A DNA stretch of 64,000 bases from Nonomuraea sp. NBC_00507 (GCF_036013525.1 NZ_CP107853.1:2666001-2730000); one strand, 5' to 3'; shown: positions 9,582 through 18,411, counted from the stretch's first letter. Numbers and translations are program-made. The notes: a model not told the origin generated them from the letters alone.

Positions 9582-10111
9582 TCACGGCGGAGGCCGCCCG
9601 CCGCGGCATCGGCGTCCACATCGTCATCGACTTCGTTCACGTGCTGGAGAGATTATGGGCTGCCGCCTGGAGTCTGCATCCTCCCGCGGCGCCGGCCGCC
9701 GAGGACTGGGTCGCCGTCCACGCTCTGGCCCTGCTGGCCGGGCACACCGGCCACGTCATCACCACGCTGTCCGGCCAGGCCGCCACCACGGCCGCCCACC
9801 GCCGCGACGGCATCGACGCGTGCATCCGCTACCTCACCAACAACCTCGAGTATCTGCGCTACGACCAGGCGCTGGAGGCGGGATGGCCGATCGCGACCGG
9901 CGTGATCGAAGGCGCCTGCCGCCATCTGATCGCCGACAGATTCGACCTCGCCGGAGCACGCTGGGGCCTGGCCGGAGCCGAAGCCGTCCTGAAACTCCGC
10001 GCCCTGATCGCCAACGGTGACCTCGACGAATACTGGCGTTTCCACCGCGCCAGGCAACACGAACGTGTCCACCAGAACGACTACCAGGACGGATACTCCC
10101 TCACGGCTTGA
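9569..10111 (+). pseudogene. ISKra4-family transposase, 5' part deleted
   Basis: The frame that is open from about 9569 reads QLDLITAEAARRGIGVHIVI, DFVHVLERLWAAA, YLTNNLEYLRYDQALEAGWP, IATGVIEGACRHLIADR and GARWGLAGAEAVLKLRALIA, closely matching the C-terminal third of ISKra4-family transposases. The N-terminal two thirds, including the first catalytic residues, are missing: the preceding coiled-coil gene runs directly into the middle of the transposase out of frame. This looks like one internal deletion that left the element's left accessory gene and right end. The only ATG-like start at 9641 (GTG) has no convincing ribosome site. Confidence 0.75.
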
Positions 10112-10342
10112 TCGCTCCAGTCACTGAGGAAGAGCCACACCCGTCTCCATTCGTGCGCCACAGGGCGATGCCGATCTTGCCGTCGTCCTCGGCGATGTAT
10201 CCGGCGCCCGCCGCAGCGGGCAAGATCTTTGATCGTTACCGCCCTGGACCATCACGGATCATGCGGCCTCCCACCCGTAAGGCATCATCGATATGTGCGC
10301 GCGGACCCACACAGTCATATGGATATGCGGAGGCGGGATCTC

Positions 10343-10654
10343 ATGAACGAGCCTGAGTGCGTGCCCTTGGCCGACTACATCCGAGCACTGCGCGACCAGT
10401 TGGAAACGGCACAGCAAGAAGGGCGTGCCCGCGGGGTCAAGTTCGCCGTCGGGGCTGTGGAGTTGGAGTTCGAAGTCGCCGTGACCAAGGAAGCGGACGG
10501 CAGCGGCGGGCTGAAGCTGTGGGTGTTCGAACTAGGCGCCGCTGGCAAGAGGAGCGGTGCCCAGACCCAGAGGGTCCGGATGACTCTCACGCCCACCGAT
10601 GAGGAGGGCCGTCCGCTCTCGGTGACCGACCGGCTGTCCGAACTCCCACGCTGA
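10343..10654 (+). CDS. Trypsin co-occurring domain (trypco2-like) protein
   Basis: Small cytoplasmic protein of 103 residues that I recognise as a trypco2-type domain: PLADYIRALRDQLETAQQEG, a beta strand FAVGAVELEFEVAVTKEA, then GLKLWVFELGA and RVRMTLTPTDEEGRPLSV. In actinobacteria this domain is found next to, or fused with, trypsin-like protease/STAND NTPase proteins in predicted biological-conflict systems, and here it ends four bases before exactly such a gene. ATG 10343 follows GGAGG with nine-base spacing. Its role is unknown; regulation or adaptor function toward the protease is inference. Nothing else in the sequence suggests an enzyme activity. Confidence 0.75.
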   Translation: MNEPECVPLADYIRALRDQLETAQQEGRARGVKFAVGAVELEFEVAVTKEADGSGGLKLWVFELGAAGKRSGAQTQRVRMTLTPTDEEGRPLSVTDRLSELPR

Positions 10655-10658
10655 AACG

Positions 10659-13600
10659 GTGCCTCGGGTGGCCGGCTCGCTCGTCAGACGGTGCGTCGAA
10701 GTTCTGGTCCAGCGCGAGGGCGAGACGGGGTACGGCTCAGGCCTGCGGCTCGCGACGTCTTTGGTGGTGACAGCCGGGCATGTCGCCGACGGCGGGAGCC
10801 TGATCAAGGTCCGGCTGTTCGGAGGGGCGTCCGACGAGATCACCGTGGATGGGCACACCATATGGAGGGGCGACCACGTAGACATCGCGTTCATCGAACT
10901 CAGCCCGGACATCGACCTTGACGAGGTCGCCCCACTGGCCATCGGTGTCGTTTCGGAAGAGGCCGACGGGCGGCTCCCGTTCACCGCGATCGGATATCCA
11001 CGCCACCAGACCTGGCGGGACACCGACACGGCGACGTGGCGCGACAGCGACCAGATCGACGGCGTGATCCCGTTGGGGTCGAGCGTGAAGCGGGGGCGCT
11101 TGGTCCTGCATCGTGCGGATGGGCGCGTTCTCGAGGCACGTGACTGGAGCGGTTTCTCCGGCGCCGCGGTCGTCTGCGGGGGCGCGGCCGTCGGCGTCGT
11201 CGTGGAGTCTGCGCACTCCGGCGGGCTGGAGGCCGTACGACTGGCCTCCGCTGTCGGCACGTACGAGCCGCGTGCGGAAGGCGAACGAGAGCCCGATTCG
11301 AGCACGGCCGCCGCACGCGCGCTCCTGGCCGGCTTCGGCGTCACACCGAGACCGATCACCGTCCACTCCCCTGAGGAGCGGCGACGTCCGGACTACGACG
11401 CCCTGCTGCGCCAGTACGCGGCACGCTGTCCGGAACTGATCGGTCGCGAGCAGGAGCTTGCCGATCTCATGGCGTTCGCGACCGGGCAGGAGCCGTACCT
11501 GTTGCTCGTCGCTCCTCCCTGGGCTGGGAAGACATCGCTGGCCACGCACTTCGCCACGGGTTCTCACCCGGAGGTGGACGTGGTGTCGTTCGTCATCTCC
11601 CGGCGCGACGGGCAGATGCGTGTACAGCAGTTTCACCGTGCGGTGTGCGAGCAACTGGCGGCCTTGCTCGGCGAGTTTCCGCCCGCCGAACCGGACGCGG
11701 CCGTCTTCCTCAGTCTCTGGGAACGCGCGGTGACCGACCACGAGCGGCGCGGACGTTCCCTGGTGTTGATGGTGGACGGTCTGGACGAGAACGACTTCAG
11801 GGAACTGGCCGAGCCCAGCATCGCCTCGCAACTGCCGACGGACCTGGGAGCCACCGCGCACGTCCTGGTGACCAGCCGCCACCCAGGCGTGCCCCTGGAC
11901 GTGGATGAGAGCCACCCTCTGCGTGTCTGTCGCCGTCATGTGCTGGCGCCCTTTCCCGCGGCAAGGAGCCTGCTCCTGCGCGCCCGCCAAGAACTGGACC
12001 ACGTTCTCACCGAGCCGCTGCAGCGCCGGATCCTGACCACGATGGCGGTGGCCCACGGCGCACTGAGCACCAGGGACATCACCTCCATCACCCACGATGA
12101 CCACCTGGTCGTCCGCCGGACAGTGGAACGGAGTCTCTCCCGCGTGGTCGAGCTGCGGCCCGGCTCGGTGACCCGGTACACGCTGGCGCACGACACCTTG
12201 GCCGCCACCGTACGGGAGGATCTGGAGCAGGAGGAGGTGGCACACATCCGCACCTCCATCGACAAGTGGGCCCTCGGGTTCGCCGAGGCCGGATGGCCTG
12301 ACGAGACCCCGGACTACCTGACCGAGGCCTATCCGACCCTCCTGCTCACCGAGGGCGCCGGCCGGACGCTGGCCGCGCTGGCCTCCCCCGAACGGCGCGC
12401 CCTGCTCCGCCGCCGGTCCGGCGGCGATTTCGCCGCGCTGTCCGAACTATCCAACACGGCCAAGCTGCTCGCGGCGACCCCGGACTGCGACCTCACGACG
12501 CTGGCCCGGGTCTCCCTACTGAGGGAGCGCGTCCAAGACGAGACGCGCAATGTGCCCTCTTCATATCCACTGCTTCTGGTACGGCTCGGCCGCCCTGAGG
12601 AAGGCGTGCAACTGGCCCGCACGCTCCAGAACTCCTATTCGCGCGCCGACGCCCTGCTGGCGATCGCGGACTGCCTGTTCGACTCCCGACAGATCGAAGC
12701 TCGGAACCTCGTCTTCGAGGCGATGGCCGTGCCGGGAAGGCTGGACATGGAGCGGGTGGATCACACGGTGCGAGCGGCCCTCGTACTGGCGCGACGCGGG
12801 GAGCCCGATGCCGCTGATATCGCACGTACCACCATCGCCGACCACTTGCAGGGCCTGTACGGGTATCACCGAGTCTGGTCAATCATCACCGTCGTCGACC
12901 CATTGGCCGAGATCGACCCGGCACTGGCACGGACCCTGATGGAGGAGGCCATGGAACAAGCCGATGACGAGGACCGCCCCGCCGTGTACGGCAGCCTCGC
13001 GCGGGTATGCGGCTTCCTCGGCAAGACCGACCGCCTTCTCCACCACATCGCGAACCTGGACAGAGACGGCAGAAGGGTAGCCCTGCTCCAGGCCTGTGAA
13101 GATGATTTCACCAACGGTGGGCGGCGAACCGTGCCGAAGATGCTGATCGCCGAGTTGAACCGTGAATTCTCCGAAGCGGAGCTTGTGGAATCGGCTGCCT
13201 ACCAGGACGAGGATCGGGCTCTCCGAATGCTGGCGATGCTGTCCCCCGATGATGCTCCCCATCTCTTCTACAACTCGGACACGCTCGTCTACACCGCCCT
13301 CGCGGCCCACGGTCGTGACCCGCGGCAGGACGAAGCTCCGTCGGACGAAGACTTCGACGACCTTCTTGCCGCTGCCGCGGAGTCGGCGCAGAACAACGGG
13401 CACCTACCTCTGGCGGTCTCCCTGGGACGGGATATCACCAGACCCGCCACCCGAGCGGACACCCTTACGGGGATTTCGCTGACGATCCTCGACACCGGCA
13501 CCCCACAGGATGCCGATCCCTTGGTGAGAGAAATAGGCGCGGCCCTCAACGAGACCCCGAGCCGGTGGCGCGCCGGCGTACTGGCCGAATTGGCGCTTGC

Positions 13601-14762
13601 CGCCAGCACCGCCGGACGAGGGGAACTGGCCGAGGCCGCCCTTGAAGCGGCCGTGCGCACAGCGCTGGAAAGCGTGGACGACTTCGAGGCCCAGCAGCAG
13701 GCGATGCCCGTGGCGGGCGTGGCGGCACGCCTTGGCCAGGTGGAACACACGCTCGCGATCGCCGCCGCATTCCAGGACGAGATGTACCAGCTCGACACCC
13801 TCCTGCACGCCGCCAGGGCCATCAAGACGGACGATCATCGATCATCCGCTCTGAGCATGCTTATCGACCTGCTGATCGAAGGCATAGAGATCTCGGAATA
13901 CCCGTCCGAGCAAGGATGGCTGTCCCGGGTCATACGCGAACTCATCGAGCTTCTCCTGGATACGGGGCACGTCGACAAGGCGATGCGCCTGACGACGTAC
14001 CTGGACGAGACCGACCTGCCGGCTCGTGCCCTCATCGTGCGTGCTCAACTGATGTCGAACGACATCTCCCGAACGACCTCGCTGATTCGCGAAACAGCAC
14101 GTCATGCGCCCGCACGCTCCCCGTCCGAGGTCGTACGTTGGCAGGAACAGGCGGCCGCGATGATCGTCCAGATATGCGATGCCGGTTACCAGGCGCCGGC
14201 CCGCGAACTCACGACAGAGCTGCTCAGAACCGCGGACATGAGCCTCACCTCGAACGATGACCGGTGGTCCCGTCCCTGGCTCGCCGCAGCGTGTCAGGCC
14301 ACGGGCCTGAGCGATGAGTACACCGAGCTGCTGGACACGGCCCAGCACGCCCCTCTTGTGACGGGAGGCTTCTCGGTTACGTCCACCGTGCCGATGGAGG
14401 CCGTCATACGGCTGCGCCTGTGGGATCGCTACCGTGACGAAGCCCGCCGGATGAACGAAGTGCTGGCCGAGGGCGCACTCACTGACCTGGTCACGGCGAT
14501 GCTCACGGCAGACCTCCTGGATGAGGCGGTCCCTCTCATCGATGACCTCACCGAGGACGCGGCCTATTGTTCGGCACTCGCCGCGAACTCCGCCTTGGCG
14601 GCCGCCGACCATCAGCTGGCCCGAGACCTGGTCAAACGGTCACTTGCTCATGGCTTCGACGGCGAAGTGATCGCACCGTTGACCGAGCTGGAACCTCGGT
14701 GCCTGGACGAGATCGCAACACAGCTTGGGATCAGCGCCTCACCCACGACCATCTCAACTTGA
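10659..14762 (+). CDS. Trypsin-STAND NTPase-helical repeat protein (predicted conflict/defence sensor)
   Basis: A 1367-residue three-part protein. Residues 1-200 are a trypsin/HtrA-like serine protease with the triad His41 (VVTAGHVAD), Asp75 (HVDIAFIEL) and Ser168 (WSGFSGAAV); there is no signal peptide, so it acts in the cytoplasm. Residues about 255-480 are a STAND/NACHT-like NTPase: IGREQEL, Walker A APPWAGKTS (Lys291), Walker B VLMVDGLDE (369-377) and a sensor VLVTSRHPG (402-410). From about 520 to the end are helical repeats of TPR/HEAT character, the usual sensor part. Start is GTG 10659, four bases after the trypco2 gene, so the two form an operon. Such architecture belongs to predicted NTP-dependent conflict systems in multicellular bacteria, with the repeats sensing an invader and the NTPase switching the protease on. 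Target unknown. Confidence 0.85.
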   Translation: MPRVAGSLVRRCVEVLVQREGETGYGSGLRLATSLVVTAGHVADGGSLIKVRLFGGASDEITVDGHTIWRGDHVDIAFIELSPDIDLDEVAPLAIGVVSEEADGRLPFTAIGYPRHQTWRDTDTATWRDSDQIDGVIPLGSSVKRGRLVLHRADGRVLEARDWSGFSGAAVVCGGAAVGVVVESAHSGGLEAVRLASAVGTYEPRAEGEREPDSSTAAARALLAGFGVTPRPITVHSPEERRRPDYDALLRQYAARCPELIGREQELADLMAFATGQEPYLLLVAPPWAGKTSLATHFATGSHPEVDVVSFVISRRDGQMRVQQFHRAVCEQLAALLGEFPPAEPDAAVFLSLWERAVTDHERRGRSLVLMVDGLDENDFRELAEPSIASQLPTDLGATAHVLVTSRHPGVPLDVDESHPLRVCRRHVLAPFPAARSLLLRARQELDHVLTEPLQRRILTTMAVAHGALSTRDITSITHDDHLVVRRTVERSLSRVVELRPGSVTRYTLAHDTLAATVREDLEQEEVAHIRTSIDKWALGFAEAGWPDETPDYLTEAYPTLLLTEGAGRTLAALASPERRALLRRRSGGDFAALSELSNTAKLLAATPDCDLTTLARVSLLRERVQDETRNVPSSYPLLLVRLGRPEEGVQLARTLQNSYSRADALLAIADCLFDSRQIEARNLVFEAMAVPGRLDMERVDHTVRAALVLARRGEPDAADIARTTIADHLQGLYGYHRVWSIITVVDPLAEIDPALARTLMEEAMEQADDEDRPAVYGSLARVCGFLGKTDRLLHHIANLDRDGRRVALLQACEDDFTNGGRRTVPKMLIAELNREFSEAELVESAAYQDEDRALRMLAMLSPDDAPHLFYNSDTLVYTALAAHGRDPRQDEAPSDEDFDDLLAAAAESAQNNGHLPLAVSLGRDITRPATRADTLTGISLTILDTGTPQDADPLVREIGAALNETPSRWRAGVLAELALAASTAGRGELAEAALEAAVRTALESVDDFEAQQQAMPVAGVAARLGQVEHTLAIAAAFQDEMYQLDTLLHAARAIKTDDHRSSALSMLIDLLIEGIEISEYPSEQGWLSRVIRELIELLLDTGHVDKAMRLTTYLDETDLPARALIVRAQLMSNDISRTTSLIRETARHAPARSPSEVVRWQEQAAAMIVQICDAGYQAPARELTTELLRTADMSLTSNDDRWSRPWLAAACQATGLSDEYTELLDTAQHAPLVTGGFSVTSTVPMEAVIRLRLWDRYRDEARRMNEVLAEGALTDLVTAMLTADLLDEAVPLIDDLTEDAAYCSALAANSALAAADHQLARDLVKRSLAHGFDGEVIAPLTELEPRCLDEIATQLGISASPTTIST

Positions 14763-14812
14763 GCGCATGTCACCCGGCTCAACGCGATCAATGACCAGCA
14801 GGCTCCACCCGG

Positions 14813-14926
14813 GACCTGGCGGCGTTCCCGGGCGTTTGGGCGCGGGGCTCGGGGAGGTCAAGATTTCCGGCGTCGAGCTGTCGATTTCCTGGCTCGTCGT
14901 TCGTCTTTCTGCGTGACCATCCGGTG
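14813..14926 (+). repeat. Duplicated upstream region, copy 1
   Basis: About 110 bases beginning CCTGGCGGCGTTCCCGGGCG are repeated almost exactly at 15639-15750. Copy 1 ends just before the ankyrin-repeat gene and copy 2 just before the YCII gene. Identity stops a few bases after the promoter motif. The duplicated piece therefore carries a promoter and nothing of either coding region. Confidence 0.85.
14879..14905 (+). promoter_or_regulatory. ECF42-type promoter in front of the ankyrin gene
   Basis: TGTCGA at 14879-14884, a 17-base spacer and CGTC at 14902-14905. This matches the promoter motif I recall for ECF42 sigma factors (TGTCGA at -35, CGA/TC at -10). The same motif with identical spacing occurs before the YCII/ECF42 operon. 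Predicted to be read by the ECF42 sigma factor encoded at 16107-17288. Confidence 0.65.
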
Positions 14927-14970
14927 GGTTGCTCATGGGTATGAGCGCCCAATCACATGAGGAGTACACA

Positions 14971-15330
14971 ATGAAGTTTGTAGAAGCCGCCGGGGCCGCC
15001 GACGAAACGACGATGCAGTCGATGCTGGCCGCCGATCCCGGGCTGCGCGATCGGCACGCGGATCTGGTTACGCGGATGTCCGAGGCGCGCAACTGGTCAG
15101 CGGTCCGGCTGCTGGTCGATCTTGGTTTCGGCGTCAATGGCGTCACCTCCGACGGTGCTACTGCCTTGCACCATGCGGCGGCCGCCGGCGAGCTGTCGAT
15201 CGTGCGCCTGCTGGTCGAGCACGGTGCCGACCACACCGCCCGCGAACCCCAGTTCAACGCGCAGCCGGCGGGCTGGGCGCAATACTTCAAGAAGCGGGAA
15301 ATCCAGAAATATCTCGAATCCCTGGCCTGA
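14971..15330 (+). CDS. Small ankyrin-repeat protein
   Basis: A 119-residue cytoplasmic protein with ankyrin helices: VRLLVDLGFGVNGVTSDGAT, ALHHAAAAGELSIVRLLVEH and GADHTAREPQFNAQPAGWA, that is about two and a half repeats, ending in a helix KKREIQKYLESLA. ATG 14971 follows GAGGAG; longer starts at 14929 and 14941 add unlike sequence. Ankyrin proteins of this size usually bind one protein partner, which cannot be named here. Its promoter region is a duplicate of the ECF42 promoter used by the next operon, so it is probably part of the same regulon. It follows the trypsin-STAND gene by 200 bases but is likely separately transcribed. Confidence 0.8.
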   Translation: MKFVEAAGAADETTMQSMLAADPGLRDRHADLVTRMSEARNWSAVRLLVDLGFGVNGVTSDGATALHHAAAAGELSIVRLLVEHGADHTAREPQFNAQPAGWAQYFKKREIQKYLESLA

Positions 15331-15638
15331 TACCGCACTGCCCGGTCACGCGGCATCAGGCCCCCAGCTCGTTGAAATCTTTCCACAGGCGGTGCTGGAA
15401 CGCGCCCGCAAACGAGGCCGGTCGATGGGATCGCTGGCCAGGGCGTTGGAGGGCTCTTCACCGACCACGGTTTGCCGCTGCTGGCCGACCAGAGCGAGCG
15501 GTTGGCCGCCGGTCGACGGCAGCGCCGCATCGACGTGGTCCCCGACGTGTTCGCCTCCTACGAGTACGACCTGGTGTTCAACGACTTCTTGTCAGCATGG
15601 TGGCCAGCGCGGCAAACACGCAGGTAGGCTCCGCCCTG
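15331..15638 (+). other. Gap with an unrecognised coding fragment
   Basis: No intact gene. On the plus strand, two frames give coding-like pieces, AVLERARKRGRSMGSLARAL then FTDHGLPLLADQSERLAAGR and VVPDVFASYEYDLVF, which look like parts of one degraded protein with a frameshift near 15450. I do not recognise the family. The fragment ends where the second copy of the duplicated promoter begins, so the duplication may have broken this gene. Confidence 0.35.
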
Positions 15639-15750
15639 ACCTGGCGGCGTTCCCGGGCGTTTGGGCGCGCGGCTCGGGGAGGTCAAGATTTCCGTCGTTG
15701 AGCTGTCGATTTCCTGGCTCGTCGTTCGTCTTAGTGCGCGACCGTTCGGC
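15639..15750 (+). repeat. Duplicated upstream region, copy 2
   Basis: Partner of 14813-14926, differing at a handful of positions (for example GTCGTT versus GCGTCG just before the -35 motif). It lies directly before the YCII/ECF42 operon, which is the conserved arrangement for this sigma group, so this is probably the original copy and the one before the ankyrin gene the derivative. Confidence 0.85.
15704..15730 (+). promoter_or_regulatory. ECF42-type promoter of the YCII-sigma operon
   Basis: TGTCGA at 15704-15709, 17-base spacer, CGTC at 15727-15730, then about 35 bases to the YCII start codon. It matches the ECF42 motif, so the sigma factor probably activates its own operon. Confidence 0.7.
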
Positions 15751-15765
15751 GGCAAGGAGGATGCG

Positions 15766-16113
15766 ATGAAGTACGTCATGCTGATCTATCAGGTTGACGC
15801 GCAGGAGCGACAGGCTGCGCTGTCCGAGGAGGAGCAGAAGCAGGTTTACGCCGACTACCAAGGGATCAATGAGACGCCGGGCGTCACCTCCGTGCCGCCG
15901 ATGGGCCATCCCGAGAACGCGACAACGGTCCGCGTCGAGGGAGGCAAGACTCTGACGACCGATGGCCCGTTCGTCGGGATGAAGGAGGCCGTGGGCAGCG
16001 TGTTCGTCCTGGAGGCCGACGACCTCGACGCGGCCATCGAGGTTGCCGCCCGCGTCCCAGCGGCACGCTATGGCGGCGCCGTCGAGATCCGCCCCTCTGA
16101 GGTGTATTGCTAG
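15766..16113 (+). CDS. YCII-related DGPF-domain protein
   Basis: A 115-residue ferredoxin-fold protein of the YCII family: [14 protein letters not shown] at the start, the conserved [20 protein letters not shown] with the DGPF motif at about residues 67-70, and EIRPSEVYC at the end. AAGGAGG lies eight bases before ATG 15766. Genes of this type are the standard neighbours and targets of ECF42 sigma factors; their biochemical role is unproven, with proposals of small-molecule or oxidative sensing. It overlaps the sigma gene by seven bases, so both are translated from one message. Confidence 0.9.
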   Translation: MKYVMLIYQVDAQERQAALSEEEQKQVYADYQGINETPGVTSVPPMGHPENATTVRVEGGKTLTTDGPFVGMKEAVGSVFVLEADDLDAAIEVAARVPAARYGGAVEIRPSEVYC

Positions 16114-17288
16114 CGCTCGAACAGGTCTTCCGTGAGGAGTGGGGCCGCATCCTGGCCACCCTGATCGGCTTCCTCGGCGACTTCGATCTCGCCGAGGAAG
16201 CCGCACAGGAGGCCTTTGCGATCGCCGCCGACCGGTGGCCACGCGAGGGCGTCCCCAGCAACCCGCGCGCCTGGCTGATGACGACAGCTCGCAACCGGGC
16301 CACGGACCGCATCCGCCGCGATCGGGCCTTCGCGGCCAAGTTCGGCCTGCTCGTTGCTAGCGATCGTGTCGAGGTGCCGATGAACACCAAGTTTCCCGAT
16401 GAGCGCCTGGAGCTCATCTTCACCTGCTGTCACCCGGCGCTCGCAGTCGAGGCGCAGGTTGCGCTCATCCTGCGCACCCTGGGCGGGCTCACCACCGACG
16501 AGATCGCCCGTGCCTTCCTGGTACCGGAGCGCACGATGGCGCAGCGGCTGGTGCGGGCCAAGCGCAAGATCAAAGCCGCGGGGATCCCGTTTCGGGTGCC
16601 ACCGGATCACCTGCTCCGCGAGCGACTCGACGCTGTTCTCGCCGTCGTCTATCTGATCTTCAACGAGGGCTACGGCGGGCGCGACGAGCTCGCTGCTGAG
16701 GCAATCTGGTTGGGACGCGCGCTCGCTGAACTACTACCGGACGACCCCGAAGTTCGCGGGCTGCTGGCGATGATGCTCTTGCACGACTCCCGTCGCGAGG
16801 CGCGGTTCCGCGACGGCGAACTCGTGCTACTCGCCGATCAGGACCGGTCACGCTGGAACACCGAGCAGATCGCGGATGGACGCGCCGAACTCGACCGAGC
16901 ACTCGCCCTCGGCGGCCGCGGGCCGTACGTCCTGCAGGCCGCCATCGCGTCGCTGCACGCCGAGGTGCCATGCGACTGGGCACAGATCGCGGCGCTGTAC
17001 GGCCAACTCGCCCGCCTGACTGGCTCGCCCGTCGTGGAGCTCAACCGCGCCATCGCCATCGCCGAGACTGAAGGCCCCGAAGCCGGGCTGCGTATCGTCG
17101 ACCAACTCGGTCTCGATGACTTCCGCTACCTACACTCGACCAGGGCCGAACTCTTGCGGCGCCTCGGGCGCATCGACGAGGCGCGTGACGAATATCGACG
17201 TGCCAGACAACTCACCGACGACGGCGCCGAACGGCGCTTCCTCGAACGCCGGCTAACGGAACTGGCAGGTATGACAGGCTCGGGTTAG
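16107..17288 (+). CDS. ECF42-group RNA polymerase sigma factor
   Basis: Extracytoplasmic-function-type sigma factor of 393 residues. Sigma region 2 is [20 protein letters not shown] to DRIRRDRAF (about 6-73) and region 4 is [20 protein letters not shown] to [15 protein letters not shown] (about 128-163). The remaining 200 residues are the TPR-like extension that defines ECF42 and is thought to control activity in place of an anti-sigma factor; none is encoded nearby. The start is TTG 16107, inside the last codons of the YCII gene. Two matching promoters are visible upstream (14879 and 15704), so the regulon includes at least its own operon and the ankyrin gene. Confidence 0.92.
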   Translation: MLALEQVFREEWGRILATLIGFLGDFDLAEEAAQEAFAIAADRWPREGVPSNPRAWLMTTARNRATDRIRRDRAFAAKFGLLVASDRVEVPMNTKFPDERLELIFTCCHPALAVEAQVALILRTLGGLTTDEIARAFLVPERTMAQRLVRAKRKIKAAGIPFRVPPDHLLRERLDAVLAVVYLIFNEGYGGRDELAAEAIWLGRALAELLPDDPEVRGLLAMMLLHDSRREARFRDGELVLLADQDRSRWNTEQIADGRAELDRALALGGRGPYVLQAAIASLHAEVPCDWAQIAALYGQLARLTGSPVVELNRAIAIAETEGPEAGLRIVDQLGLDDFRYLHSTRAELLRRLGRIDEARDEYRRARQLTDDGAERRFLERRLTELAGMTGSG

Positions 17289-17442
17289 TTGGGTCATCCT
17301 GACGGTCTCTGAGATGAAGCGGCTAGGCGGGTGGATCACCGTACAGGCGGACCCGCGCTCACCCCGCAGGCGGACGACGGGCGCCACGGTGACGGCGATC
17401 ATAGATTCCGCTCACTGCAGGCTCTCGTCTAAGGACATGGAC

Positions 17443-18006
17443 ATGCTTAAGAAGTCTCTGCTGGCCGCGCTGGCGGCGTCGGCCGTCGCCGCCCTCACCT
17501 TGGTCCCCGCCGGCCCCGCCGCGGCCGCCACGATCGAGATCCGTCCCGGGCAGGTCTCGACCCTGAAACAGTCGAACAGCAAGTTCAGCTGCCCGACGAA
17601 CGAAGTGCTGATCGGCCGCGGGCACCGCGGCGACGAGAACGGCGACACCACGTTCCACTGCGGCCGCATCTACATCGACAACGTCCAGGTCACGGTGCTC
17701 AAGTTAGACTTCTGGGGCACCCTGACGGATGAGAACAACCACGATTACCACACTCCGGCGAACCAGGCCATCACCGGGATTCGGCACGACGGGGACGAGA
17801 ACGGCGACACCATCTACTACAGCGGGGCGTTGTTCTGGCAGGGCAAGGCGGTGCAGATCACCCCGAGGCAACTGGAAGGCTGGGTCAGGGAGAACAACCA
17901 CGCCTCGATGGGCGGCACCAACCAGGTGATGACCGGCCGTAGGCACACCGGGGACGAGAACGGCTGGACTCAATACGAGTACGGCTGGATCTCGTACAGC
18001 GGCTGA
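17443..18006 (+). CDS. Secreted protein with three GDEN repeats
   Basis: Exported protein of 187 residues: a Sec signal (MLKKSLLAALAASAVAALTL, cleavage near PAAAA-TIE) and then three repeats of about 55 residues. Each repeat carries a core of the form N-x-V/A-(L/M)-(I/T)G-x-R-H-x-GDENG-x-T: IGRGHRGDENGDTTFHCG, ITGIRHDGDENGDTIYYSG and MTGRRHTGDENGWTQYEYG. The acidic GDENG turn looks like a metal or sugar binding loop, but that is inference. ATG 17443 is preferred over 17437 because AAGGA at 17431 then has normal spacing. No neighbour suggests a pathway. I do not know a named family. Confidence 0.75.
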   Translation: MLKKSLLAALAASAVAALTLVPAGPAAAATIEIRPGQVSTLKQSNSKFSCPTNEVLIGRGHRGDENGDTTFHCGRIYIDNVQVTVLKLDFWGTLTDENNHDYHTPANQAITGIRHDGDENGDTIYYSGALFWQGKAVQITPRQLEGWVRENNHASMGGTNQVMTGRRHTGDENGWTQYEYGWISYSG

Positions 18007-18029
18007 TCCCGGGAGCCGGGTGGCGAGCC

Positions 18030-18240
18030 ATCCCGCAGGGACGCCGCCGCCCAGCACCTCCACCCGCTCGAACTCCGCCGCCGCGCCCACCTCGCACCCC
18101 ATCGCCCGCAGCGCGCCCAGCGCGATCGCCGTCGTGGCCCGCGGGCTGCCGTCGATGACCTTCACCGCCGCCGCGTGCCTGGACTCCAGCGCCGCAACCA
18201 GCACGCCCTCGGCGCCGCCCTTGGCCACGGCGCGGAGGGC
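18030..18240 (-). pseudogene. L-asparaginase C-terminal fragment
   Basis: Minus-strand reading gives AALRAVAKGGAEGVLVAALE, SRHAAAVKVIDGSPRATTAI and ALGALRAMG ending in VLGGG, which matches the C terminus of actinomycete AnsA-type L-asparaginases (AKGGAEGV, KI-DG-x-RA). Only about 65 residues remain; the sequence on its 5' side is unrelated. It is a dead fragment left between the GDEN protein and the membrane protein gene. Confidence 0.6.
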
Positions 18241-18411
18241 AGCACTTGTCTGACGTGCCTTGCACGCCCTCGAGAACCCCAGATATCAACGTCAGCGGCA
18301 GATGTTCCTCGCCGTGAACGAGTACGCCGAAGTGATCCTTTACCACGCGATCGGTTCGACCATCTTCACCAACGCAGGCGATTCCCGGTTCGAGCTGGTC
18401 TGGTGTTCGGC

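Noticed and set aside
10112..10342. A third gene in front of the trypco2 gene
   Set aside because: Short frames only, none with ribosome site or family resemblance; trypco2 appears to be first in its operon.
10737..12245. 502-codon minus-strand frame opposite the trypsin-STAND gene
   Set aside because: Mirror of a GC-rich gene; His/Gly/Arg-rich with no recognisable protein.
17704..18228. 174-codon minus-strand frame as an intact asparaginase
   Set aside because: Only its first about 65 residues are asparaginase-like; the rest is antisense to the GDEN protein.
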